Positions 32,298 to 40,976 are shown, counted from the stretch's first letter. The stretch is DNA of 64,000 nucleotides from Lachnospiraceae bacterium (GCA_009777715.1 WRLH01000004.1:62001-126000), one strand, 5' to 3'. Notes: generated from the sequence alone by a model not told the origin. Numbers and translations are program-made.

Positions 32298-33647
32298 CTA
32301 TTTGTTCCGGTTATTAAAATCCTTGACCATGTTCGCCTTGGCAGCAAGGCTGCCGGGTTTATAGTTATTATTAGTTGGTGCGGCTTTTTCAGCATCGTTT
32401 TTGTCTTGGGGCAAATTTGCCGAAGTTTGCTGGTTGGCTTTGCTTTTAATTGTCGCGGCGTTTGCGTTGGCGTTAGCCCCGGCAGTTCTAGTTTTTAATG
32501 CGGCGTAGGTATTGACTTTATTGGGGTCAATTCCTAATTTCTCCATTTTCTTTTTGCGTTTTTCAACATTCTTTTTAATCAGCTCGTCTAAATCGATTTT
32601 GTCAATGTGACGGTTAATAATAACCTGCTGAATACTTCTGACGACAGCCCCGGCTACCCAGTAAAGGCCCATCCCGGCCGGCAGGGTATAACAGAAAAAC
32701 GCTGACATCAAGGGCATCATCGTATTCATCATTTTCATCGACTGCATCATTTGGTTAGGCTGGCCGTCCGCTCCGGTTGTAGGCTGTTGCGGCATCAGCT
32801 TGATATTAATCCATTGTGTCACCGCCGAAAGAACAGGAATGATGAAAGCGGCAATTAAGGCAAAGAAAGCAATATTCGTTCCGCCGTTCCAAGCTTCAAT
32901 AGCCATGTAAGACGGGGCGTTGCCAATATTTATCCCTAAGAAATTGTTGTACCTGTCCAGCGAAGTCGCCGTATTAGCCACATCGGCCGCAAGAGCCGGA
33001 TAGGTTTCGCTAATCATGCTAAATTCCAAGGTTGTCGCCTTATTAAGGACATCAATATAGGCATTCTGGACGTGTTCAGTAACTTCACCAGCAACATAAT
33101 TCTCGCTGCCGAAAGTTTTGTTCATGTTAATCATGCCAGTATTGCGGAAATTATCCCGATTTTGGATAAATTCTGAACTGCCCGGGGAAACAATTAGCTT
33201 GTCTACCAAAGGAAAAAACGCATCCCTTATCTTCGTTACATAAGCCGGCATATTATTGATGACCCGGTAAAGGGCAAACAAAATCGGCATTTGGATCAGA
33301 AGCTGGACACAAGTACCCATTTGCGAGACCCCATACTTGGCATATACAGCCTGGGTTTCGCTATTCATGGCTTGCATTGAGTCTTGGTCTTTTTTCCCTT
33401 TGTACTTGTCCCTGATGACTTGGATTTCCGGATTCATCTTTGCTGAAAGCTTGGAAAACTTTTGCTGTTTGATTGTCAAAGGAAGCATACAAATATAAAT
33501 GACAATCGTAAACAGGATAATTGACAAACCGGTATTGGGCAGCCTGATTGTGTCTAAAAAATTGAAAATACCGTTCATCACATGGCCAAGGATATTGGCG
33601 ATCGGGCCTAAAAAAGCGCCGTCGTATTTAGTTAGTATAGCTAGCAA
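32298..33647 (-). CDS. yidC: Membrane protein insertase YidC (SpoIIIJ-type)
   Basis: 449 residues. Five membrane helices typical of Gram-positive YidC/OxaI, with the conserved LPLTIKQQKFS cytoplasmic hairpin start, GTCVQLLIQMPILFALYRVI, and a C-terminal PAGMGLYWVAGAVVRSIQQ helix. The extracellular loop between helices 2 and 3 is longer than in B. subtilis homologues (an inserted stretch of about 80 residues). The C-terminal tail after helix 5 is long, basic, and Ala/Asn-rich. It is downstream of yidD and upstream of jag, the canonical order. Confidence 0.95.
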   Translation of the reverse strand: MLAILTKYDGAFLGPIANILGHVMNGIFNFLDTIRLPNTGLSIILFTIVIYICMLPLTIKQQKFSKLSAKMNPEIQVIRDKYKGKKDQDSMQAMNSETQAVYAKYGVSQMGTCVQLLIQMPILFALYRVINNMPAYVTKIRDAFFPLVDKLIVSPGSSEFIQNRDNFRNTGMINMNKTFGSENYVAGEVTEHVQNAYIDVLNKATTLEFSMISETYPALAADVANTATSLDRYNNFLGINIGNAPSYMAIEAWNGGTNIAFFALIAAFIIPVLSAVTQWINIKLMPQQPTTGADGQPNQMMQSMKMMNTMMPLMSAFFCYTLPAGMGLYWVAGAVVRSIQQVIINRHIDKIDLDELIKKNVEKRKKKMEKLGIDPNKVNTYAALKTRTAGANANANAATIKSKANQQTSANLPQDKNDAEKAAPTNNNYKPGSLAAKANMVKDFNNRNK

Positions 33648-33658
33648 TGTAAGTCCTC

Positions 33659-33868
33659 CTATGATACCGGGTCGTACCCCCCCTTAGAAAAAGGATTGCA
33701 ACGCAAAATGCGCCAAAATGCCATTATTCCGCCTCGCAATACTCCATGCTTTTCAATTGCTTCCATTCCATACATTGAGCAAGTAGGATAATAAGGACAT
33801 TTCGTCGTTTTCATCGGGGAAAGATAGTTTCGATAAAATTTAATTACAGCAATAATTATTTTTTTCAT
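33659..33868 (-). CDS. yidD: Membrane protein insertion efficiency factor YidD
   Basis: 69 residues. The family core [20 protein letters not shown] is intact, followed by [15 protein letters not shown] and [17 protein letters not shown]. Small amphipathic protein that assists YidC-mediated insertion. It lies between rnpA and yidC, as in most bacteria. Confidence 0.96.
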   Translation of the reverse strand: MKKIIIAVIKFYRNYLSPMKTTKCPYYPTCSMYGMEAIEKHGVLRGGIMAFWRILRCNPFSKGGYDPVS

Positions 33869-33951
33869 GTTTTAATCGGATAAAATCCGCTGAAATAAAT
33901 TGCCAGAATTTTGCTTGTCAAGTTTGTTAAATTTGTTAAACTTGTTAACTG

Positions 33952-34299
33952 CTAATTCTTTATTTTGTGGAGCTTCGCTAAATGCAAAACAGCACTTTCT
34001 ATTTCTTTAAACGAAGCTTCACTTGCACTGGCTCTGGCAACGACTACGATATTTAAACCACTATTAAACATCATTTCATGCAGCCGATAACTTTCTTTAA
34101 TTAATCTGGTAACCCTGTGCCTTACGACCGAGTTTCCCACTTTTTTTGAAACTGTAATTCCTAAACTGTTAAAATTGCTACTACTATCAGCGTTGTTTTC
34201 TGTAACATACATTACTAAAAATCTGTTGGCATATGATTTGCCATTTTTGTAAACTTCGCGGAATCTCCAGTTTTTTTTAAGTGATTTACTAAATTTCAT
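33952..34299 (-). CDS. rnpA: Ribonuclease P protein component
   Basis: 115 residues. The basic core that binds P RNA is present: LGITVSKKVGNSVVRHRVTR. The usual RNRxKR signature reads RHRVTR here, with His for Asn and Thr for Lys. I believe this variant is common in Lachnospiraceae-like genomes and not a sign of decay. It is 14 nt from rpmH. Confidence 0.94.
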   Translation of the reverse strand: MKFSKSLKKNWRFREVYKNGKSYANRFLVMYVTENNADSSSNFNSLGITVSKKVGNSVVRHRVTRLIKESYRLHEMMFNSGLNIVVVARASASEASFKEIESAVLHLAKLHKIKN

Positions 34300-34312
34300 A
34301 AATTAATAATTC

Positions 34313-34447
34313 TTAGGCTGATAATTTCTTTCTTCCTTTTAATCTTCTGGCAGCCAATACTCTCCTGCCAGCAGCAGTTTTCATTCTGGCCCTGAAGCCG
34401 TGAACCTTTGATCTTTGCCGTTTCTTCGGCTGAAATGTCATTTTCAT
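34313..34447 (-). CDS. rpmH: 50S ribosomal protein L34
   Basis: 44 residues beginning [20 protein letters not shown] and ending LKGRKKLSA, the standard L34 sequence. An AAAGGAGGT ribosome site lies 8 nt before ATG 34447. First gene of the long minus-strand operon through mnmG; its promoter is at 34487-34515. Confidence 0.97.
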   Translation of the reverse strand: MKMTFQPKKRQRSKVHGFRARMKTAAGRRVLAARRLKGRKKLSA

Positions 34448-34486
34448 ATCTTAAATACCTCCTTTCCACAGACAAACAACATTTAA

Positions 34487-34515
34487 ATTATAAGGTAATA
34501 ACTTTATTCCGTCAA
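34487..34515 (-). promoter_or_regulatory. rpmH operon promoter
   Basis: On the minus strand TTGACG (34515-34510), a 17-nt spacer and TATAAT (34492-34487), about 40 nt before the rpmH start. It is divergent from the promoter at 34556-34584. Confidence 0.85.
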
Positions 34516-34555
34516 GCATAAATAAAAAAAATATTGGGCAAAACAAAAATCTTTG

Positions 34556-34584
34556 TTGACATTATGAAAAACCTCTAGTATTAT
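34556..34584 (+). promoter_or_regulatory. Promoter of the XRE/TPR regulator
   Basis: TTGACA (34556-34561), a 17-nt spacer and TATTAT (34579-34584). A strong match, 48 nt upstream of ATG 34633, back-to-back with the rpmH promoter. Confidence 0.8.
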
Positions 34585-34632
34585 GTACTTTAACAACATT
34601 AATTTGGGTTTTGCTCACTAAAGAGGGAATGA

Positions 34633-35577
34633 ATGGCTAATTATGACGCAGGCAAATTAATCAAGGAATCGCGGAAACAAAAGGGTATCTCGCAAGAAGA
34701 GCTTGCCGCAGGGCTGATGGACAGGGCACACCTATCTAGAATTGAGAATGGCACAATTACGCCAAACAAAAAAACTTTGGAACCCATTCTTGAACGTCTT
34801 GGGATTAATCCTTATCATACGGATTTTTTTCTGAGCGAGAAAATGACCAATTATCAACAGCATATTGATAGCCTTAATAGTTACCTTGCTGATCAGCGGA
34901 CAGGTGAAGCGGACAGCATAATAAACAGGCTTGAAAATGATGCTGATTTTTCTGAACACAAATTAAACCAGCAATATTTGTTATGCGCCAAGGCTTGTAA
35001 CTATGCTAATGAAAATGCAAATCCGGAAGATATACTTGCCTTGCTGGATAAAGCCTATAAAATCAGCAATGAGAAGTTTGGCGAGCAGAAAGTAAAAGAA
35101 TATAATTGTATGACAAGCAATGAGCTTTTTGCGATAAATCTCTACGCTGCCATTTATTTTCGCCAAAATAAGCTAGAAAAAGCAATTGAGACAATGCTTG
35201 CCCTTACATATATCTTTGATAAAAACTGCATTGACAAATTCGAAAGGGGAAGAAAATACCCTTTATTGGTTTATAATTTGACGAAATATTTAAATGCTGC
35301 CAAGAGATACGATGAGGTAATTGAGTTTTGTAATCAGGGGGTAAACACTTGCATTGAGACAGGCTTTCTTGATACTTTGCCGTTGATTTTATTTAATAAG
35401 GCTTTTTGCCTTGATGCTCTTGGCGACAAAACTTTAAGTAAGGAATACCTTAATCAAATTTACATAACTTTTGATATGTTCAGATTGTACAAACATAAAG
35501 AAATAGTAAAAGAGTGCTTATCTGGGGAGAAAAATTTCGATACTGCGTCTTTGCCGGAAAAAACCTGGAGCAAGTGA
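34633..35577 (+). CDS. XRE-family regulator with TPR-like domain (RRNPP/Rgg-like architecture)
   Basis: 314 residues. Residues about 7-60 are a Cro/C1 helix-turn-helix (LIKESRKQKGISQEELAAGL, then RAHLSRIENG). The remaining 250 residues are TPR-like helix pairs (LFAINLYAAIYFRQNKLEKA, YNLTKYLNAAKRYDEVIEFC, LILFNKAFCLDALGDKTL). This matches RRNPP-type regulators (Rgg, PlcR, PrgX), many of which respond to secreted peptides. AAGAGGG precedes ATG 34633. Its stop is 1 nt from the first 39-bp repeat. The small secreted protein genes next door make peptide-linked control an attractive but untested idea. Confidence 0.85.
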   Translation: MANYDAGKLIKESRKQKGISQEELAAGLMDRAHLSRIENGTITPNKKTLEPILERLGINPYHTDFFLSEKMTNYQQHIDSLNSYLADQRTGEADSIINRLENDADFSEHKLNQQYLLCAKACNYANENANPEDILALLDKAYKISNEKFGEQKVKEYNCMTSNELFAINLYAAIYFRQNKLEKAIETMLALTYIFDKNCIDKFERGRKYPLLVYNLTKYLNAAKRYDEVIEFCNQGVNTCIETGFLDTLPLILFNKAFCLDALGDKTLSKEYLNQIYITFDMFRLYKHKEIVKECLSGEKNFDTASLPEKTWSK

Positions 35578-35578
35578 G

Positions 35579-35617
35579 TTAATTAATATCCGCCAAATAA
35601 AGTGAAACCCTGTTATC
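35579..35617. repeat. 39-bp direct repeat, left copy
   Basis: Perfect copy of 36839-36877. It reproduces the last 12 codons plus stop of the solute-binding lipoprotein gene (encoding DNRVSLYLADIN). It lies 1 nt after the XRE gene stop and is followed by a small ATCTTT/AAAGAT hairpin. Confidence 0.95.
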
Positions 35618-35673
35618 TTTTTATAAAGATATCAGAAGTTGACCTCCCAAACGACTGCACAACTGATTGTTCC

Positions 35674-36282
35674 TCATTCACCATTAAATGTATTTGTAAT
35701 TAATGTTCCAGGTACAACTGTATAAGCAGCAGAATCAGCTCCATAATAATCGCCAATTATTATGTTTAATGCGTCTTCGGGAACTGTCTTATACAGTATT
35801 TCTTTATTTAATTTTCCATCTGTATAGATATTAACTTTATTTTCTTGTTGATTTATCCCTGTCGCTTGAAAACCTATCTGCTCTTTTAATCCATTAATAG
35901 TTTTTTGGTATATGCTCAATTCCTCATAAGAATATTTTACAATCTTAAAGCTAACATATTCTTTATTTATTCTTTCAGAGTTTATTAATGCGCCTTCTTT
36001 AATTAAAATAACTAGATTTTCATTTTCGTCAAAATAAGCTCCGCCAAAGTATTCTTCATTAATCTCATCGATAATTTCATTGTAAAAAATCAGCAATTCA
36101 CGTTGTTTAGCAAAGCTTAAATCATCCTCTGCAAATTCATTTATTGATTTATGTATTTCATTATCAACATAAAATTCATAATCAGGTAAAGAATTTGGCT
36201 CTGGCTTTAAAGCATTGCAATTATTTGAAAAACCAAGTAAAAGTATCATTCCTAAAACTAAACAAAATTTTTTTTTAAACAT
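35674..36282 (-). CDS. Secreted protein with alpha-lytic/S1 protease prodomain-like region
   Basis: 202 residues. Signal segment KKKFCLVLGMILLLGFSNNC; the Cys23 context (SNNC) is a poor lipobox, so either a lipoprotein or cleavage after NALK is possible. The mature part is acidic. The stretch VKYSYEELSIYQKTINGLKE, then GFQATGINQQENKVNIYT resembles the prodomain of secreted S1-type proteases (YS.eeL ... gvd...N.V.V). No protease domain follows; it stops after a short TVVPGTLITNTFNGE tail, so it may be a truncated protease or a stand-alone inhibitor-like domain. AAGGAGG lies before ATG 36282. It is inside the repeat-flanked cassette. Confidence 0.65.
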   Translation of the reverse strand: MFKKKFCLVLGMILLLGFSNNCNALKPEPNSLPDYEFYVDNEIHKSINEFAEDDLSFAKQRELLIFYNEIIDEINEEYFGGAYFDENENLVILIKEGALINSERINKEYVSFKIVKYSYEELSIYQKTINGLKEQIGFQATGINQQENKVNIYTDGKLNKEILYKTVPEDALNIIIGDYYGADSAAYTVVPGTLITNTFNGE

Positions 36283-36332
36283 GATGTAGCCTCCTTATAG
36301 ATTGCATAAACAGAAAATTGAAAACAAGAATT

Positions 36333-36365
36333 GCATACGTCAAACCTGTTGGTTTAAACGTATGC
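36333..36365 (-). terminator. Strong hairpin between the two cassette genes
   Basis: GCATACGT and ACGTATGC pair, with an inner AAACC/GGTTT stem around TGTT. On the minus strand it follows the Cys-rich peptide gene and is trailed by a T-rich tract, so it probably ends that transcript. Confidence 0.6.
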
Positions 36366-36424
36366 ACCTTGTTGGCTTTTATCACCTAAGCCACAGAGTC
36401 AGATAAACTTGTCCAGACTAGAAA

Positions 36425-36712
36425 TTAGGGACATCTGTTGTGCGTTGTGAATGCCATTTCCTTAGTGCCATTTTGTGCTTGGCAGTTTCCGCAATATGCA
36501 TCGTATTCATTGACATTTACAAATATCAAACATCCTGTTGTAGTTCCACAATTGTATTTATCCTGTCTAACAAACCTCTTATGAGAACCAGTTAAATTTT
36601 GATTGTGAGGCGGATGGGGATAAGAATACTGGGCAGCGGCTGACAATCCCACGCTCATAACCATAGCCATTACAGCAATTACGGTTATAATCTTTTTATT
36701 TATCTTTTTCAT
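36425..36712 (-). CDS. Small secreted Cys-rich protein, 95 aa
   Basis: ATG 36712 is chosen: AAGGAGG lies just upstream, and the signal peptide begins at once (MKKINKKIITVIAVMAMVMS, with a likely cut after SAAA). A longer frame to 36802 adds 30 basic residues without support. The mature protein of about 67 residues is rich in His, Asn, Tyr and Gly and has five Cys, including CGTTTGC and CGNC, which suggests disulfides plus one free Cys or a metal site. No family is recognised; a bacteriocin, toxin or adhesin-like peptide is possible. It is inside the repeat-flanked cassette. Confidence 0.65.
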   Translation of the reverse strand: MKKINKKIITVIAVMAMVMSVGLSAAAQYSYPHPPHNQNLTGSHKRFVRQDKYNCGTTTGCLIFVNVNEYDAYCGNCQAQNGTKEMAFTTHNRCP

Positions 36713-36838
36713 TGGTTTCCTCCTTTCTTTCTTATTTTTTTTAAAAAATTTTTTATGCAAATATATGCACATATTTAGAATGCTTTGTGCATGATATTTC
36801 ACAACTTAAATAAAAAAATTATGTGTAATTTAGTCATA

Positions 36839-36877
36839 TTAATTAATATCCGCCAAATAAAGTGAAACCCTGTTATC
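36839..36877. repeat. 39-bp direct repeat, right copy
   Basis: Perfect copy of 35579-35617, 1,260 bp away. This copy is the 3' end of the solute-binding lipoprotein gene in its natural reading frame. Confidence 0.95.
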
Positions 36878-39055
36878 AATAATAGCTGCAACTTCTTCAG
36901 CTGATTTTTGCCCGGCAAAATAATAATTTGCATCATCAAGAATTATCTCCCTAATTTTGTCATCAACCAAATCAAGATGGTTTAGTGAATAAATCAAGTC
37001 AAGAATCCTCTGGATATATTCATCGGATGGCCTTCTTACTGTGATAAGATTACCGTTTACGCCTACTTGATCGTAATCCGGTCGGTTTCTTGCCCTTTCA
37101 GCTAAATCTTCAATTGCCGATATTTTTATTGGTATGCCAAGTAGCAAGCTTGGTGAAAAAATTTTGGCGGTTTCCTGAAAATTGCCTAAAAAATAGCGGG
37201 CAAATTCCCACGCTCCGTCTTTTTCCTTTGCATTCGCAAAAATAGCGAAAAGATCAAACGGCACACATGAAGAACTTAAGTATATTACGTCTTCCGTGCC
37301 AAAATCAGCTTCAAGATAAGCTTGTTCAAATTCTATATTTCCAAAATTATTAAAAAATGATTCCATCATCAATGGATTGCCAGCCATATAATCAATAATG
37401 CCGTTATAATCATTTGCTTGCATAGGGAAAAAATCGGTAGTTTTCAAAAGATTAATAAATTCAAGGCTTTCAAAAGAAGAAATCCCCAGCTCATAATCGA
37501 TATAATCATTGAGCAAAAAATTAAGTGAATACCCAAGATAACCAGCCTTTGACATCGCCCTTCTTGGATGCCCGATAGGAAGCACGTCATCTGCCTGACC
37601 GTCCATGAGTACAGTTAAATCATCCCAAGCAAAGTTTTTTAAGGTATCATATTTAATTGCTTTGCCAATTATCGTCCTAATGCCAAATGATGATGTACCA
37701 AGCAAAAGCTTTCCGTCAGTTTCTAATAATCCCAATACATTGGCAAGATAATCATTCCTGTTGATATGCGGGTCGGTGTCGATAAATTCATATAAATCAG
37801 CAAAATACCCTCTCGTGGCATAGGTTTTTATCGGCATATTTCTGGATAAAAAAACTAGGTCGGGAATATTCCCGGCAATGATATCAATATTAAAAGCAGT
37901 TATTGCTTCATCAGTAGCCCAACCGCTACTGCTTTCGGTAGAATATGTCTTAAAGCTGATAAAATAATCATCACTATTACGGTTAAAGTTAATGACCGCA
38001 TTTTTTATCTTTGCATCTTCATAAACTGTTGCGACATTAATAACTTTTTTGCGTTTTGCTAAGTCAGCCCCTGATTCTTGCAATTTAAGCAAGTTTATAG
38101 TTCGTGTAAAATCTATTTCATCTATCGCTATATTCTCTTCCAAACAATAAATTGCATCGTCAGCCAGGATTGTATGCTGGTACATATTATTATCTGAATT
38201 ATGTACACCGCTTAATGACCAGTTGGCTAATTCTGACCGCTCGCCATTTAATTTGTAACCCATTACACTTGTTGGCGAAAGCAACAAAATTTCATAATCG
38301 GCATTCCCGCTTCTAAAAAAAGAGCTAAAAAAATTGGCTTTAACATCTTCTAAAATTATTTGCTCACATTCAGATGGACAAAAGCAGGTAATATATGTAG
38401 GAGAATTCATTCCGGCAGATTGCTTTTGGGAGACGGCGATAATGCGTTCATCATACAGCTTTAAAATGCCTTTAATTTGATGGTCTTTGAGTTCATTTTT
38501 TGATTCAAGCAGAAAACCATCTTCGGTATAGGTTAAGATATAATTGTCAAGGTGAAAATAGAAAAATGCACCATTAGCGTTATTATCGATAGTTAAGGAA
38601 TAATAAAAAGAATTTTCAAAATCAATTAAGCTGATATCAACAGTTTTTACATAATTTCCATTTTCATCAAAACTAACTAACATATGAGAACGTTCACCAT
38701 CATCATTCTTATTATATACTAACCAAGTACCCCCATCAGAATCAAAGCTTCCGATACCGGCATAGCTAGTAATAACAGCTGATTCTGATTCTTCCGGAAG
38801 ATTTAGTAATGTTTCTGAAATTAGAGTTCCATCGGTATTAAAAGTAAGTACCTTTACCTCATCATCATTATCAAGTACATAATAATCACCAAGGATTTTT
38901 ATTTGATTTTTATGCTCAACAAAATTACTGACGCGATTTATATTAATATCTTCGGCGATAATTGTTGCAAGATATGGATCTTTATTTTCATTTTTTCCGC
39001 AGCCATTAATGGCTATCACTATAAAAAATATTGATAATAAAATTATTTTTTTCAT
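36839..39055 (-). CDS. Lipoprotein: beta-propeller-like domain fused to solute-binding domain (paralogue 2)
   Basis: 738-residue lipoprotein with Cys19 (IAINGC). Architecture is as in the protein at 7839: beta-rich repeats over residues about 25-330 (DSDGGTWLVYN, TYTEDGFLLESKNEL, DERIIAVSQ), then a solute-binding-like half with PDLVFLSRNMPIKTYATRGYFADLYEF, GKLLLGTSSFGIRTIIG and WEFARYFLG. It ends FAGQKSAEEVAAII, also shared with paralogue 1. The two proteins are clearly homologous but far from identical. It lies directly upstream of dnaA on the opposite strand. No permease is nearby. Its last 39 bp are duplicated across the cassette. Confidence 0.75.
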   Translation of the reverse strand: MKKIILLSIFFIVIAINGCGKNENKDPYLATIIAEDININRVSNFVEHKNQIKILGDYYVLDNDDEVKVLTFNTDGTLISETLLNLPEESESAVITSYAGIGSFDSDGGTWLVYNKNDDGERSHMLVSFDENGNYVKTVDISLIDFENSFYYSLTIDNNANGAFFYFHLDNYILTYTEDGFLLESKNELKDHQIKGILKLYDERIIAVSQKQSAGMNSPTYITCFCPSECEQIILEDVKANFFSSFFRSGNADYEILLLSPTSVMGYKLNGERSELANWSLSGVHNSDNNMYQHTILADDAIYCLEENIAIDEIDFTRTINLLKLQESGADLAKRKKVINVATVYEDAKIKNAVINFNRNSDDYFISFKTYSTESSSGWATDEAITAFNIDIIAGNIPDLVFLSRNMPIKTYATRGYFADLYEFIDTDPHINRNDYLANVLGLLETDGKLLLGTSSFGIRTIIGKAIKYDTLKNFAWDDLTVLMDGQADDVLPIGHPRRAMSKAGYLGYSLNFLLNDYIDYELGISSFESLEFINLLKTTDFFPMQANDYNGIIDYMAGNPLMMESFFNNFGNIEFEQAYLEADFGTEDVIYLSSSCVPFDLFAIFANAKEKDGAWEFARYFLGNFQETAKIFSPSLLLGIPIKISAIEDLAERARNRPDYDQVGVNGNLITVRRPSDEYIQRILDLIYSLNHLDLVDDKIREIILDDANYYFAGQKSAEEVAAIIDNRVSLYLADIN

Positions 39056-39342
39056 GCCATTCTCCTACTTTTGTAATAGTTTATAGCGGTTTATTTATGA
39101 GTTTTCATCGCTATAAATGATTAAATTAATTTTTCCTATATAACTTTACCATCTTTTACCCCCAAACACCATAGCATATCATACACATTTTTTACCAAAT
39201 TTCGTGTATAAAAACACACATTTTTAGTAAAGGACACGACACAAAAATAAAAAATTTTTCAAACTTCTATTTGCTTATTTACCCCAACTATATTAATATA
39301 GAATGGACAAGTAAAATATATCGCTTTTGAAAGGCTTTTTAG
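39056..39342. other. AT-rich dnaA upstream region
   Basis: Divergent spacer between the lipoprotein gene and dnaA. It is very AT-rich, with a CGTGTATAA and CATACACA pair near 39178-39211 that only loosely resembles DnaA boxes (two or more mismatches). A GAAAGG ribosome site precedes dnaA. I see no perfect DnaA box, so the stronger origin candidate is on the other side of dnaA. Confidence 0.45.
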
Positions 39343-40710
39343 ATGTCCAACCTTAAAAGTATTATTTCAGATAATTGGGAAAAAATAAAATTTACTGTTT
39401 ATAATGAGTATGAGCTTTCAAAGGTTGCTTATGAAACCTTTATTGAGCCGCTTATTTTTCATGATATAAATGAAGAAACCAATGAAATCATCATCTCAAG
39501 CCCTGATGACCAAGCCCAAGTAATAAAAGTCATTACCTCAAAATATGCCCTCTTTTTTAAAGTCACAATCACCGAATTAATTGGAGTTGATTGTAATGTC
39601 GTCTTTATTTTGGAAAAAGATAAAGAAAGTGGCCAATCGGCAAAGGCAACAAATATCATCCGCAACGTAAATTATGAAAACGCAAACCTAAACTCAAAAT
39701 ATTTATTTGAAACCTTTGTGGTGGGAAGCAATAACCGTTTTGCTCATTCGGCCGCCTTGGCAGTTGCTGAACTTCCGGGGCAAGTATACAATCCATTTTA
39801 TATTTATTCAAGTTCAGGAATGGGAAAAACCCATCTTATCCATGCTATTGGCCATTCAATCCTTAATAATAATCCAAATTCAAAGGTTTTATATACCACC
39901 AGCGAAGACTTTACTAATGAAGTAATTGCGGCCATAAGGAGCGGCAACGCAACAAAAATGGTTGAATTTAGGGAAAAATACCGCACCGTTGACGTTCTTT
40001 TATTAGATGATGTCCAGTTTATCATTGGCAAAGAAAGTACCCAAGAAGAATTTTTCCATACTTTTAATTCTTTGCACATGGACAATAAGCAAATTATTTT
40101 GACCTCTGACAAACCGCCAAAAGATCTTGAAACACTGGAAGAAAGGCTTAGAAGCCGATTTTCATGGGGCCTTATTGCTGATATGCAAGCTCCTGATTAT
40201 GAAACAAGGATGGCTATTTTACAAAGAAATGCCGAACAGCAAAATAAAATAATTAATAATGAAATATTTGATTATATTGCAAAGAATGTAACTTCAAATG
40301 TCAGGGAACTAGAAAGCGCATTTAATAAGGTTCTTGCTTTTTCAAAAATAGAAAATAAGCAGCTTAATATGAAAGGTGTTGAAGAAACCTTAAAAGACAT
40401 TATTTATGAGGAAAAAAGAGAAATAACGCCGACATTAATTATTAATATTGTCGCAGAGCATTATAATGTTGATCCGGCCGAAATAACCTCGAAAAGAAAA
40501 AATCAAGAATTTGTCCAGCCAAGGCACGTTGTTATGTATCTGTGCCGGAAATTGACTGATTATCCTTACAAACAGATAGCAAAAATACTAGGAAAAAAAG
40601 ACCACTCTACCGTCATTCATGGTTACGACAAAATTAAGAATGATATTTTGACAAACGAAGAGCTTAAAAATAAAATAGACATTATTATTAAGGTAATAAA
40701 CCCTAACTAA
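39343..40710 (+). CDS. dnaA: Chromosomal replication initiator DnaA
   Basis: 455 residues, normal length. N-terminal domain I, then an AAA+ domain with Walker A SSGMGKTHLIHAIG near residue 160, Walker B VDVLLLDDVQF, sensor motifs, and a C-terminal domain IV helix-turn-helix with KDHSTVIHGYDKIK for DnaA-box binding. It opens duplex DNA at oriC. First of the dnaA-dnaN-S4-recF-gyrB-gyrA run. Confidence 0.98.
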   Translation: MSNLKSIISDNWEKIKFTVYNEYELSKVAYETFIEPLIFHDINEETNEIIISSPDDQAQVIKVITSKYALFFKVTITELIGVDCNVVFILEKDKESGQSAKATNIIRNVNYENANLNSKYLFETFVVGSNNRFAHSAALAVAELPGQVYNPFYIYSSSGMGKTHLIHAIGHSILNNNPNSKVLYTTSEDFTNEVIAAIRSGNATKMVEFREKYRTVDVLLLDDVQFIIGKESTQEEFFHTFNSLHMDNKQIILTSDKPPKDLETLEERLRSRFSWGLIADMQAPDYETRMAILQRNAEQQNKIINNEIFDYIAKNVTSNVRELESAFNKVLAFSKIENKQLNMKGVEETLKDIIYEEKREITPTLIINIVAEHYNVDPAEITSKRKNQEFVQPRHVVMYLCRKLTDYPYKQIAKILGKKDHSTVIHGYDKIKNDILTNEELKNKIDIIIKVINPN

Positions 40711-40976
40711 AAATTGAAATAATTAAATCCACAAAATACTGTTTATAACTTGTTTATATTTGAGTTTTGCCTTATAATAAAGAGTAGCATAAAAATAATC
40801 AATGGTGATAATTATTAAGTAAAAAATAGTTATTAGCTACATATAAACACTTTAATTTTTATGTAAAAGCTTTATATAAGAGACCGGAAAAGCTTTTCCA
40901 CATATCCACAAGCCCTATTACTATTACTACTAAATTACTTTATTAATATTATAAGGATTTTTAGAAAGGAATTAAA
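40711..40976. other. Probable oriC (dnaA-dnaN intergenic region)
   Basis: 266 nt, AT-rich. Tandem DnaA-box-like sites TTTTCCACA (40894-40902) and ATATCCACA (40902-40910), each one mismatch from TTATCCACA, and a weaker AAATCCACA at 40725-40733. They are followed by an AT-rich tract (TTACTTTATTAATATTATAA) that could unwind. The strand switch of conserved genes centres close by. Support is positional plus motif; no origin assay is implied. Confidence 0.65.
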
